38,732 nt of DNA from assembly GCA_002360495.1 (NCBI GenBank), contig DEQO01000010.1, positions 1-38,732 on the forward strand, in the 5' to 3' direction. Source of the stretch: Flavobacteriales bacterium UBA3364. Lineage in GTDB: Bacteria > Bacteroidota > Bacteroidia > Flavobacteriales_F > PHOS-HE28. The position numbers and the translations under genes are program-made. Numbering within the stretch: position 1 is the first letter of the stretch; every line of letters starts with the position of its first letter. This document shows, in pieces, positions 1 to 6,551 of this stretch. The notes under the pieces are model-generated. The model was given only the letters and a program-made list of their open reading frames with translations. It was not told the origin of the DNA and made no database searches.

Positions 1-86
1 AGTTCAACGACAACTTCGCCAAATACAGCGATAGTGCCAGCCCCGAGATCCTCGCTGCCGCTCCGCGCACCGCTGTGAAGGCTTGA
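1..86 (+). CDS. C-terminal fragment of an upstream gene, possibly ATP-dependent phosphoenolpyruvate carboxykinase
   Basis: An open frame enters from the left edge and ends at TGA 84-86. The 27 visible residues begin FNDNFAKYSDSA and end in APRTAVKA. The pattern of an aromatic-N-F-K-Y/F stretch, then an acidic/Ser stretch, then EI.AAAP resembles the C-terminus of ATP-type PEP carboxykinase (PckA), but so short a tail cannot establish this. A strong hairpin follows 17 nt later, consistent with the end of a transcription unit. The coding frame is fairly safe; the identity is a guess. Confidence 0.4.
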   Translation, partial: FNDNFAKYSDSASPEILAAAPRTAVKA

Positions 87-102
87 CCCCATCCACCTTT
101 TC

Positions 103-138
103 GAACAGCCCCCTCTTCAGTCGAAGAGGGGGCTGTTC
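103..138 (+). terminator. Perfect 16-bp hairpin after the first gene
   Basis: Arm gaacagccccctcttc (103-118) pairs perfectly with 123-138 across the loop agtc. It lies 17 nt after the stop at 86 and before the promoter of the next gene. No T-run follows on either strand, so it is a hairpin-type terminator or mRNA 3'-end stabiliser rather than a textbook intrinsic terminator. Confidence 0.75.
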
Positions 139-202
139 CGTTCGGTCCGATCGTGGCATTGAACTTGTCAACGATCGCTGGCGCTGCACCCCCCCAGGGG
201 TC

Positions 203-210
203 TACTTTTG
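203..210 (+). promoter_or_regulatory. Bacteroidota -7 box TACTTTTG
   Basis: Exact match to the Bacteroidota sigma-ABfr -7 consensus TAnnTTTG, 17 nt before the ATG at 228. It supports that start over the longer frame beginning at 153. No TTG was found at the expected -33 spacing. Confidence 0.6.
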
Positions 211-227
211 CGGCGGGTAGAACGAGC

Positions 228-1682
228 ATGGTGCGGACGATCATTTTCCTCGGCCTTTTTCTGGCTTTCAAGGCTCCTGCCGCAGCGCAGTCACCCGGTT
301 CACAGGAAGATCTCTATCCTGAGCGGCTTCACCTTGACATCGAGATCCTTCGCAACGCCATCCACGAGGCGCATCCGGATCCTTATCGGTACCACACCAA
401 GGCCGAGTTGGACAAGGTGATCGATGCGGTGCGTGATCCGATCCAACGGCCCATGGGGATCGTGGACTTCGAATGTGCACTGGTCCCCATTTTCAAGGCC
501 ATCGGCGATTCCCACTGCCGTGCGACATGGCCGCAGGATTTCGCTGACCGCCTCCGGAAAGAAGGCCTCTTGATCCCGATACAAGTGCGTATCCTTCCGG
601 AAGGACTCTTTTTGGAGGATGAACTCAAGGGTTTCCGCAGCATTCCGATCGGATCCCGGATCCTGTCGATCAATGAGCGGCCTGTGGAGCAGATCCTCGA
701 GCGACTGCTGGCCACGGTGGTCACCGATGGTGCCAATCGGACCTACGCCGAAAGGGTCGTCGAGCGGGAGTTCGCGCAGCGTTACTACACCTATGTGGAG
801 CACGCCGAGACCTTCCGGGTACGATACATCACACCGGGCAAGGTGGAAGGGCAACAGACCCTCTTTGCTTTGACGAGTGCCGATATCGCGCGGACCCGGA
901 AGCCGACCGGAGCCTCTTTACTGCCGTGGGGCGCGCGTTCGGAACAGGAAAGCGGTGCCATGTGGGTCACTATGCGGACCCTCGATCCCGATAGTCTTTT
1001 GCGCGCCGACCAACGTCCGGACCGCTTCATCGATGCATTGTTGGACGATGCGCGGAAGAACGAGGCAAAGACCTTGGTGTTCGACCTGCGCGGTGCCGGT
1101 GGGCCCGATCTGGCCATGGCCGAGGTCGTGTTTTCCGCGTTCGCAAAGCAGCCATTCCAGGTTTTGGACGATATGGTCGTACGCAGCATAGCACAACCGG
1201 AGCATCGCGCTTCGCATGAGGTGCCGGTCGACTTCTATGCAAGTTCCAACAACCAGCTACTGCCTGGTGCACAAGGGTCGTACCGGCTTCCACATAACGA
1301 TCCGCGATTGGCGGAATACGTACCGAACGACAAGGCCTTTCAAGGCAAGGTCTACATCGTGTGCGACGGCATGACGCGGGATGCCGCCGCGGCCCTGGTC
1401 ATGATGGCCCGCCGCACCAAACGTGCTCGTGTGGTGGGTGAAGAGACCGGGTCCAACGCACATGGCTTCACAGGTGGTGCGGAATGGGTCGTGACTGCGC
1501 CCAACTCCGGCCTCAAGTTCCACGTGCCATTGTTGAAGTACATCCCGGCCGGTCATGGTGAAGGCCCGATGGACCGCGGTGAACAACCGGACCACCAGGC
1601 CTTCGAGGAACCCGGTGCCATGGCCAAGGGCCGCGATTCCATCAAGGACGCATTGCTCGAGTTGATACGGGAAATGCAATGA
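228..1682 (+). CDS. Secreted S41 (C-terminal processing peptidase)-like protein, catalytic serine replaced
   Basis: 484 residues. The start is set by the -7 box and by the signal peptide MVRTIIFLGLFLAFKAPAAA-Q; an in-frame ATG at 153 would put 25 unlikely residues in front. S41 features: a helical N-terminal region (about 30-110), a degenerate PDZ-like segment (about 115-210), then the protease core with LVFDLRGAGG (283-292) and KVYIVCDGMTRDAAAAL (374-390), followed by GEETGSNAHGF. In active relatives the second motif reads roughly DGGSFSA, with Ser as nucleophile. Here the aligned residue is Asp385 (codon 1380-1382) and no Ser lies nearby. The protein is probably periplasmic and may bind peptides without cutting them. 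Its stop overlaps the next gene's start (ATGA), so the two are translated together. Family assignment is good; inactivity is inferred. Confidence 0.8.
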   Translation: MVRTIIFLGLFLAFKAPAAAQSPGSQEDLYPERLHLDIEILRNAIHEAHPDPYRYHTKAELDKVIDAVRDPIQRPMGIVDFECALVPIFKAIGDSHCRATWPQDFADRLRKEGLLIPIQVRILPEGLFLEDELKGFRSIPIGSRILSINERPVEQILERLLATVVTDGANRTYAERVVEREFAQRYYTYVEHAETFRVRYITPGKVEGQQTLFALTSADIARTRKPTGASLLPWGARSEQESGAMWVTMRTLDPDSLLRADQRPDRFIDALLDDARKNEAKTLVFDLRGAGGPDLAMAEVVFSAFAKQPFQVLDDMVVRSIAQPEHRASHEVPVDFYASSNNQLLPGAQGSYRLPHNDPRLAEYVPNDKAFQGKVYIVCDGMTRDAAAALVMMARRTKRARVVGEETGSNAHGFTGGAEWVVTAPNSGLKFHVPLLKYIPAGHGEGPMDRGEQPDHQAFEEPGAMAKGRDSIKDALLELIREMQ

Positions 1683-2776
1683 GGGCAGGCCCGCTGTCGG
1701 TCTTGGGATGCGTTCTCCTCATGGGGTGCGATATGCGGGAACCGGTGGAGCACGGTGAAGCCGTATGGGGTACGTTGCCGAACGCATATGCGGAGCATTT
1801 CCAGGTACAGGTCAGGGGCACTGATCGACGCATCCTTGTGTTCGGCCCTGGCGGTGTGCGGGATACCGTTGGCTGCTACATGTTGATGGGAACACCCGCC
1901 GGGCAGGAGATGTCCGTTGCTGTCCCATTGCAACGCGTTGCGGTGGTGAGCACCACGCACCTGCCTTTCTTCACCGCACTGGGTGTTCCAGAGGCTGTCG
2001 TGGGAGTGGCCCATGCCGACGCGATCCGCGATCGGGGGCTGCGCGAACGAGTTCGGTCCGGTGCGATCAGCGAGATCACCCGGGCAGAAGGCCTCGATCG
2101 TGAACGCCTGATCGCTTTGGCCCCGCAGGCGTTGTTCGACTATCCCTTCGGTCGAAAGCCAGGTCAGGTCGTTGTCGTACCCACAACGATCGCGGTCACC
2201 GAGTACCTGGAGGAACATCCCCTGGGCCGGGCCGAATGGATCCGCTTTTTCGGTCTGCTGCTCGGCAAGGAAAAGCGGGCGGATAGCTCGTTCGCCGCCC
2301 TCTCGCATCGTTACACGACACTGCGGGACATGCGGCGGGTATTGGGCGAGCAACCGCGTGTCCTGTTCGGAAGCAACTGGGAGAAGGACTGGTTCGCCCC
2401 GCCCGGTAACAGCTACATGGCCACGCTGATCCATGATGCCGGAGGGCGTTACTGGTTTGCGGATAGCACGGCTGACGGCAATATCCCGATGGCCATTGAA
2501 CAAGTGATCGGCATCGCCGATTCTTGCGATCATTTCGGTGTCGTGATGGCAGAGGACGGTAGGGTCGATGCCTTGCGCATGGCCGCTGGTGATCCACGGG
2601 TAGCCGGGCTGAAAGCGCTCCGCAACGGTGGTTTCATCGGCAACAGTGCGCGCAGTGATCTCTTCGGACAAGCATTGCTGGAACCGGAGGTCGCACTACA
2701 GGACCTCCGATGCATCTTCCATCCAGGCACCTGCTCCGGGCATCGTCCTACCTACTTCTTCCCGATCGGTCAGTAG
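1679..2776 (+). CDS. Solute-binding lipoprotein of the BtuF/FhuD (cobalamin/siderophore) type
   Basis: 365 residues, starting at the ATGA overlap with the S41-like gene. The signal is short, with lipobox LLMGC (Cys17), so the protein is expected to be lipid-anchored. The body follows the type III periplasmic binding-protein plan (PF01497 type). An N-terminal lobe contains QRVAVVSTTHLPFFTALG and EAVVGVAHAD; then a long helix and LIALAPQALFDYP; the C-terminal lobe contains PRVLFGSNW, YMATLIHDAGGRYWFAD and VALQDLRCIFHP. Such proteins deliver cobalamin, haem or ferric siderophores to a BtuCD/FhuB-type importer. No cognate permease or ATPase of that type is in the window, so the ligand is open. 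It converges with the Mpo1-like gene, overlapping by 7 nt. Confidence 0.8.
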   Translation: MRAGPLSVLGCVLLMGCDMREPVEHGEAVWGTLPNAYAEHFQVQVRGTDRRILVFGPGGVRDTVGCYMLMGTPAGQEMSVAVPLQRVAVVSTTHLPFFTALGVPEAVVGVAHADAIRDRGLRERVRSGAISEITRAEGLDRERLIALAPQALFDYPFGRKPGQVVVVPTTIAVTEYLEEHPLGRAEWIRFFGLLLGKEKRADSSFAALSHRYTTLRDMRRVLGEQPRVLFGSNWEKDWFAPPGNSYMATLIHDAGGRYWFADSTADGNIPMAIEQVIGIADSCDHFGVVMAEDGRVDALRMAAGDPRVAGLKALRNGGFIGNSARSDLFGQALLEPEVALQDLRCIFHPGTCSGHRPTYFFPIGQ

Positions 2777-3243
2777 GGGATGCCCAGCTTCCTGTAGATG
2801 AAGCCCATCAACCACGCAGGCCCGATGATGAGGAACTGCACGTCATGCAGGAAACTCGGCTTCTTTCCCTCGATCTTGTGACCGATGAACTGGCCGATCC
2901 AAGCCGCCACGAACAAGGCGACGCAAATGGCCCACAGCGGCCATGTTGCGTGTAGTTCAACGTACCGGCACACGAACAAGCACAGGATGCTCCAGATCGC
3001 CATGCCGATCATGATGCCCAGTGATAAACGCATGTAGAAGATGCTCACCAGCGCTACGCCGAGCATCGCCCACACGTGCCTTCCGGTCAAGGGAGCGACT
3101 TCCGGGGTAGGTATGCTCCACAGGAAACCGACCACGCAGAAGTAGATCACCGGTACACAGACCCAATGCACGGCTTTGTTCGTGGGGTTCTGGTGGCTGA
3201 CCCCATAGTCCGCGAACCATTGGTGGATGCTTCGTGCTGCCAT
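2770..3243 (-). CDS. Mpo1-like (DUF962) membrane protein, putative 2-hydroxy fatty acid dioxygenase
   Basis: 157 residues with four or more hydrophobic segments. Family hallmarks are seen: WFADYGVSHQNPTNKAVHWVC near the N-terminus, and WIGQFIGHKIEGKKPSF followed by LIIGPAWLMGF near the C-terminus. The conserved His residues in these two blocks are the presumed Fe(II) ligands of Mpo1, the yeast enzyme that alpha-oxidises 2-hydroxy fatty acids. Bacterial members are usually annotated DUF962 or YGL010w-like. ATG 3243 is preferred to the TTG at 3249. It starts just after the stop of the DinB-like gene (TGATCATG), so it is the last gene of the five-gene minus-strand unit. Confidence 0.85.
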   Translation of the reverse strand: MAARSIHQWFADYGVSHQNPTNKAVHWVCVPVIYFCVVGFLWSIPTPEVAPLTGRHVWAMLGVALVSIFYMRLSLGIMIGMAIWSILCLFVCRYVELHATWPLWAICVALFVAAWIGQFIGHKIEGKKPSFLHDVQFLIIGPAWLMGFIYRKLGIPY

Positions 3244-3245
3244 GA

Positions 3246-3764
3246 TCAACGGTAGCGCTGGTCGATGATGTCCATATGGTGCAGCGCGTGACCGGCAATG
3301 CTCCAGCCCAATGCCCGAACGCTGTTCCTGTTCCCGTTGGCGACGCCTGTGCGTGTGAGCATGTCCGCGCTGAAACTTCGGAAAAGGGCGATCGTGGATG
3401 TGCGCACGATGATATGCTCTTCAAGCAGGTCCTTCAGCGAGCGCCTTTCGGTTTCCGCCAAGGCGACGTAGTCGTTCTCTTCGAAGCCCGCAAGTTCCGT
3501 TGCATCGTTCCGGGCGAAACGCAAGGCGCGGTAGGAGAGGATGCGTTCCGTGTCCGTAATGTGCTGGAAGACCTCCTTGATGCTCCATTTGCCTTCTGCG
3601 TAGCGGTACTCTTCGCGATCCGGCGCGATCCCGACTGCGACCGCCCGGCTTCGTTCCAGGGCATGGTCCAGCGCGGTGAACAGATCGTTCCCGGATGCCT
3701 TGGCGACATAGGCTTGGAAAAAGTCCACCACTTCGTTCGGGAGCGGACGGTCAACGGTCAACAT
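3246..3764 (-). CDS. DinB-like (DinB_2/YfiT-type) putative metal-dependent protein
   Basis: 172 residues. The four-helix DinB/YfiT fold is indicated by W60-SIKEVFQHITDTERI and by the C-terminal GHALHHMDII. His68, His159 and His163 fit the family's three-histidine metal site. Known relatives are nucleophilic transferases using thiol or metal chemistry (bacillithiol transferase, maleylpyruvate isomerase), but most are uncharacterised, and no substrate can be inferred here. The frame is open upstream to 3836, but the ATG at 3764 gives a normal N-terminus (MLTVDRPLPNEV). A TATCTTTT box lies at 3769-3776. It begins 28 nt after the DUF218 gene and is nearly contiguous with the Mpo1-like gene. Confidence 0.85.
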   Translation of the reverse strand: MLTVDRPLPNEVVDFFQAYVAKASGNDLFTALDHALERSRAVAVGIAPDREEYRYAEGKWSIKEVFQHITDTERILSYRALRFARNDATELAGFEENDYVALAETERRSLKDLLEEHIIVRTSTIALFRSFSADMLTRTGVANGNRNSVRALGWSIAGHALHHMDIIDQRYR

Positions 3765-3792
3765 GCCGAAAAGATAGCATCGTTCGTGGCGG

Positions 3793-4731
3793 TTACGGAC
3801 CTTCCTCCACCAGATAGCCCGCTGGAACGCCTGCAAGCTCCTTCATCACCTTCAGCCAGCCGAGCGGTTCCATCCACCACGTCCCACGCTTCATCTCAGG
3901 GTCGTCCAAACTGATGATGCCCACCTCCACATCCGGGCCGCAGGCCTTGCGGTACATGGCCCTGGAACGGCGTGCATGGATACCGAGGGAGATCACGTCC
4001 ACTTGCTTCAGTCCATCCGATCTGGCCTGCTGGCCGAACCGCCTGGCGTTGGCCCAGGTGCGGCTTGCCCCCACGCCAGTGGTCGGTAGGGGGGTCACTT
4101 TGCTCGCCTCCAGCCCGGCTTTCCGCAATTGGTCGGCCGCTGCATCAGCGAAAGTCGGCAGTCCGTTCTCACGGGTGCCGCTCGCACGCAGGATGGTGGT
4201 GGATCGTTGCAATTCATGCACGTTGGTCCCGTTCAATTCCACATACAATGTGAAAAGCATTTCCCAATCGGGTTCTCCTGCCATGGAGTATGTCGGGAGC
4301 AAGGCCAATCGCTCGACCGGCGTTCTTAACGAAGCGCTGTAATCCTTGCAGGTGGGTGTCACGATCCGTTCCAGTACCGTGTCATTGTCCGCGATCACCC
4401 GGAAGCCGGACCCATCGCTTCCGCAAGCGCTCACGATCAGTCGGCCTTTCTCCGGGTTGCGTAGTACGACCGAAATGGTGTCATGCATCCGCAGCGTGTA
4501 GGAGAGGTTCCGTGTTGTACCGGTGGTGTACACACGCTCATACCCCCGACGGTCGATCTCGGCTTTCACCTTCGGTAGGAATTCCGGTGGGATCCAGCCT
4601 TCCACGACGACCGTTTTTGCACCGCTCGGATCGTTCACGGCCAGGAAAGGAAAGGCCGCGGCGACGAGGACCATGACCGCCAACAGTGCGGCACCGGAAA
4701 AGAGCAGGATCCATTTCAGCACTTTCGGCAT
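3793..4731 (-). CDS. DUF218/YdcF-like membrane-anchored protein with an inserted beta-rich module
   Basis: 312 residues. An N-terminal transmembrane helix (about 7-32) is followed by TVVVEGWIPPEF (40-51) and RVYTTG (66-71), which match the first strand and loop of the DUF218 (SanA/ElyC/YdcF) fold. The rest of that fold resumes only at about 195: FADAAADQLRKAGL, TTGVGASRTWANARRF, VDVISLGIHARRSRAMY (244-260). Between them, about 80-178, is a beta-strand-like module (TISVVLRNPEKGRLIVSACG, FRVIADND, FTLYVELNGTNVHEL) resembling small calcium-dependent carbohydrate-binding modules in style. DUF218 proteins act in envelope or polysaccharide biogenesis. ATG 4731 overlaps the preceding TGA, giving coupled translation after the TPR gene. 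Confidence 0.7.
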   Translation of the reverse strand: MPKVLKWILLFSGAALLAVMVLVAAAFPFLAVNDPSGAKTVVVEGWIPPEFLPKVKAEIDRRGYERVYTTGTTRNLSYTLRMHDTISVVLRNPEKGRLIVSACGSDGSGFRVIADNDTVLERIVTPTCKDYSASLRTPVERLALLPTYSMAGEPDWEMLFTLYVELNGTNVHELQRSTTILRASGTRENGLPTFADAAADQLRKAGLEASKVTPLPTTGVGASRTWANARRFGQQARSDGLKQVDVISLGIHARRSRAMYRKACGPDVEVGIISLDDPEMKRGTWWMEPLGWLKVMKELAGVPAGYLVEEGP

Positions 4732-5054
4732 CACAGCTCCTCCTTCAATGCGTGCATCAATTCAAGCAACTCCTGACGGGCCTTGCGATCCCCTGTGACA
4801 AGGCATTGCATGGCACCGGCGTCGCAAGCGGCGATCGCTTCTTGTGAACGACCGAGTTCAGCCAAGAGCAGGGCGAGCTGGTAGTAGCTCGCGACATGTT
4901 TCGGCTCATCGGCCAGAATGGCTGCAAGTTCCGCGACGGCCTGTTCCATCCGCCCTTCCCGTTTCAACTCCAAAGCGATCGCGTAACGCAGGAAGAGGTC
5001 ACCCGGCTCCTCGGCCAGCATACCGCGCAGTTGTTCCAAACGCTCGGCGCTCAT
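4731..5054 (-). CDS. Small TPR protein
   Basis: 107 residues in the frame starting at the TGATG junction with the ABC ATPase stop. Two to three degenerate tetratricopeptide repeats are visible: LFLRYAIALELKREGRMEQAV, then HVASYYQLALLLAELGRSQEA, then a terminal helix. There is no signal peptide or membrane segment, so it is probably a cytoplasmic adaptor. TPRs mediate protein contacts; the partner is unknown. Its place between an ABC ATPase and a membrane DUF218 protein, with overlaps on both sides, suggests fixed stoichiometry rather than proving a complex. Confidence 0.75.
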   Translation of the reverse strand: MSAERLEQLRGMLAEEPGDLFLRYAIALELKREGRMEQAVAELAAILADEPKHVASYYQLALLLAELGRSQEAIAACDAGAMQCLVTGDRKARQELLELMHALKEEL

Positions 5055-5758
5055 CAGGAGAAGGGTCTGGTCTCCCACGCTGTGCGAAAGACCTCCGCCG
5101 TGTCCACACGCACCACGCGCCCCTCGTCCATCTCGGCGATACGATCGGCCACGTGATAGGCATCCTCACGGTCGTGGGTCACGATGATCGCCGTTGTGCC
5201 ATGCGATCGAAGGATCCGCAGCACTTCAGCGCGCACCTGCGATCGCGTCCGGTGATCGAGGTCGCTGAACGGTTCGTCCATCAAGATCAATGAGGGCCGG
5301 CGGACCAAGGACCGTGCGATCGCGACCCGTTGCTGCTGGCCGCCGCTGAGTTGATGCGGGTAACGTGCCCCCAAGCCCTGAAGCCCTACGGATGCCAGTT
5401 CTTCCGCGATGCGCTGCGCGCGTTCGGTCCTCGGTAAATGAGCAAGCCCGAAGCCCAGGTTGCCCTCCACCGTAAGGTGCGGGAACAACGCTAAACCTTG
5501 GAAGACCATACCCACCGCACGCTGCTCGGGTGCTACGAAGACGCCCGGACCGCTCAGTGTTCGATCCGACAAGGTGATGCTCCCAGCCCGTGGCTGCTCC
5601 AATCCAGCGATCAAACGCAGCAGTGTTGTCTTGCCGCTTCCACTGGAACCGACCACGACAAGGATCTCGCCGGGCATGACGGCCAATGAAACGTCCTGGA
5701 CCACGGTCCGCTCTCCATGGGCGAAGGAGAGGTTATTGATGCTCAGGATCGGGGGCAT
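5054..5758 (-). CDS. ABC transporter ATP-binding protein, iron(III) FbpC-like, short form
   Basis: 234 residues with a complete ATPase core: Walker A GSSGSGKT (37-44), Q-loop VFQ (Gln87), signature LSGGQQQR (137-144), Walker B LILMDEP (157-163), D-loop SDLD, and switch His in VTHD (193-196). The stretch PEQRAVGMVFQGLALFPHLTVEGN is typical of FbpC/PotA-type importers. It ends soon after the core and lacks the C-terminal TOBE-like regulatory domain found in most roughly 350-residue FbpC proteins. The matching binding protein and permease (fbpA, fbpB) lie 4.4-7 kb away on the same strand, so this ATPase is their best candidate partner. It heads a five-gene overlapping unit. Confidence 0.85.
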   Translation of the reverse strand: MPPILSINNLSFAHGERTVVQDVSLAVMPGEILVVVGSSGSGKTTLLRLIAGLEQPRAGSITLSDRTLSGPGVFVAPEQRAVGMVFQGLALFPHLTVEGNLGFGLAHLPRTERAQRIAEELASVGLQGLGARYPHQLSGGQQQRVAIARSLVRRPSLILMDEPFSDLDHRTRSQVRAEVLRILRSHGTTAIIVTHDREDAYHVADRIAEMDEGRVVRVDTAEVFRTAWETRPFS

Positions 5759-5771
5759 GGCGGGCGGATCG

Positions 5772-5779
5772 CGAAACTA
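5772..5779 (-). promoter_or_regulatory. -7-like box TAGTTTCG before the ABC ATPase
   Basis: One mismatch to TAnnTTTG on the minus strand, 13 nt before the ATG at 5758. It lies in the 144-bp divergent region shared with the gene at 5903, whose own box faces the other way. Confidence 0.4.
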
Positions 5780-5874
5780 CGGCTGGATGCGGGTTACCCC
5801 CCGGTCCCTGCCGGGCCTTGTTCCAGGGCGGAAGATCGTGACGACAAGATCGGCACTGTCCTTGTGCAATGGCT

Positions 5875-5882
5875 TACTTTCG
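5875..5882 (+). promoter_or_regulatory. -7-like box TACTTTCG
   Basis: One mismatch to TAnnTTTG, 20 nt before the ATG at 5903. The same TACTTTCG variant precedes fbpA (12839-12846) and the small membrane protein (36460-36467), which makes chance less likely. Confidence 0.5.
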
Positions 5883-5902
5883 CACCCCCTGAAACAGAAC
5901 CC

Positions 5903-6550
5903 ATGACCCTACGGACCTTACTCAGCACCGGCCTTTTCATCGCGCTTACCGCATCGAACGCCCAGGATTGGAGCAGCGACGTCTATCGCAGCGGGGAATT
6001 GTATCCCGGTTACATCGTGGATGCCACAGGCAAGAAGTCCGAGGGCTTCATCAAGCTGCAGAACCGGTACACCATGCAGAACGAGGTGCTGTTCTACACC
6101 GACAAGGACGACAAGAAGAGCAAGCAGGACCTGAAGACGAAGGACCTGAAGGAGTACAAAGTGGCCGACAAGCTCTACCACTGCATCAACTATTCCGGTG
6201 GACTTTCCGGTAGCGCGATCCGCGCGAACCTTGTGGTGACCGAAGGCTGTATCACCGAGTACGTGTGGTACAATCGGGCCGAGAACTGGGCGATCATGCA
6301 AAAGGGGGCCAGTGAGACGGAAGAGGAGTTCATGGCGCGCATGTACCCATCCGTCATGGTCTATATGAAGCCGGGTGATGAGAAGCCGCGTTCCTTGGAT
6401 TATTTCGGAATGAAGTTCGCCGAGAAGATGGCCGAGTACGTGGGCGACAACAAGGAGCTTGCGAAGAAGGTGGCGGACAAGGAGAAGGGCTACGGCATGC
6501 TCAACATCCAGGCGATCATCGCGGAGTACAACGCTGCTTGCAAGAAATAA
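5903..6550 (+). CDS. Secreted protein of unknown function
   Basis: 215 residues. Signal peptide MTLRTLLSTGLFIALTASNA-Q, then YPGYIVDATGKKSEGFIKLQNR, a pattern common in Bacteroidota periplasmic proteins that describe 'a property to be changed'. A very Lys/Asp-rich stretch (DKDDKKSKQDLKTKDLKEYK) follows, then a mixed alpha/beta remainder ending in a lysine-rich helix (ELAKKVADKEKG). No catalytic motif is recognised. The upstream open frame (from 5717) is ignored because the signal peptide and the -7 box fix the start at 5903. The next gene begins 1 nt after the stop, so the two secreted proteins are co-expressed. Confidence 0.75.
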   Translation: MTLRTLLSTGLFIALTASNAQDWSSDVYRSGELYPGYIVDATGKKSEGFIKLQNRYTMQNEVLFYTDKDDKKSKQDLKTKDLKEYKVADKLYHCINYSGGLSGSAIRANLVVTEGCITEYVWYNRAENWAIMQKGASETEEEFMARMYPSVMVYMKPGDEKPRSLDYFGMKFAEKMAEYVGDNKELAKKVADKEKGYGMLNIQAIIAEYNAACKK

Positions 6551-6551
6551 A

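Noticed and set aside
300..1679. Long minus-strand open frames opposite the S41-like gene (for example 300-854, 1257-1679)
   Set aside because: They mirror a well-supported coding frame with high GC at third positions, have no family pattern and no promoter signal.
1553..2671. 372-codon minus-strand frame opposite the solute-binding lipoprotein gene
   Set aside because: Its translation has no domain-like pattern and it is fully explained as a shadow of the plus-strand gene.
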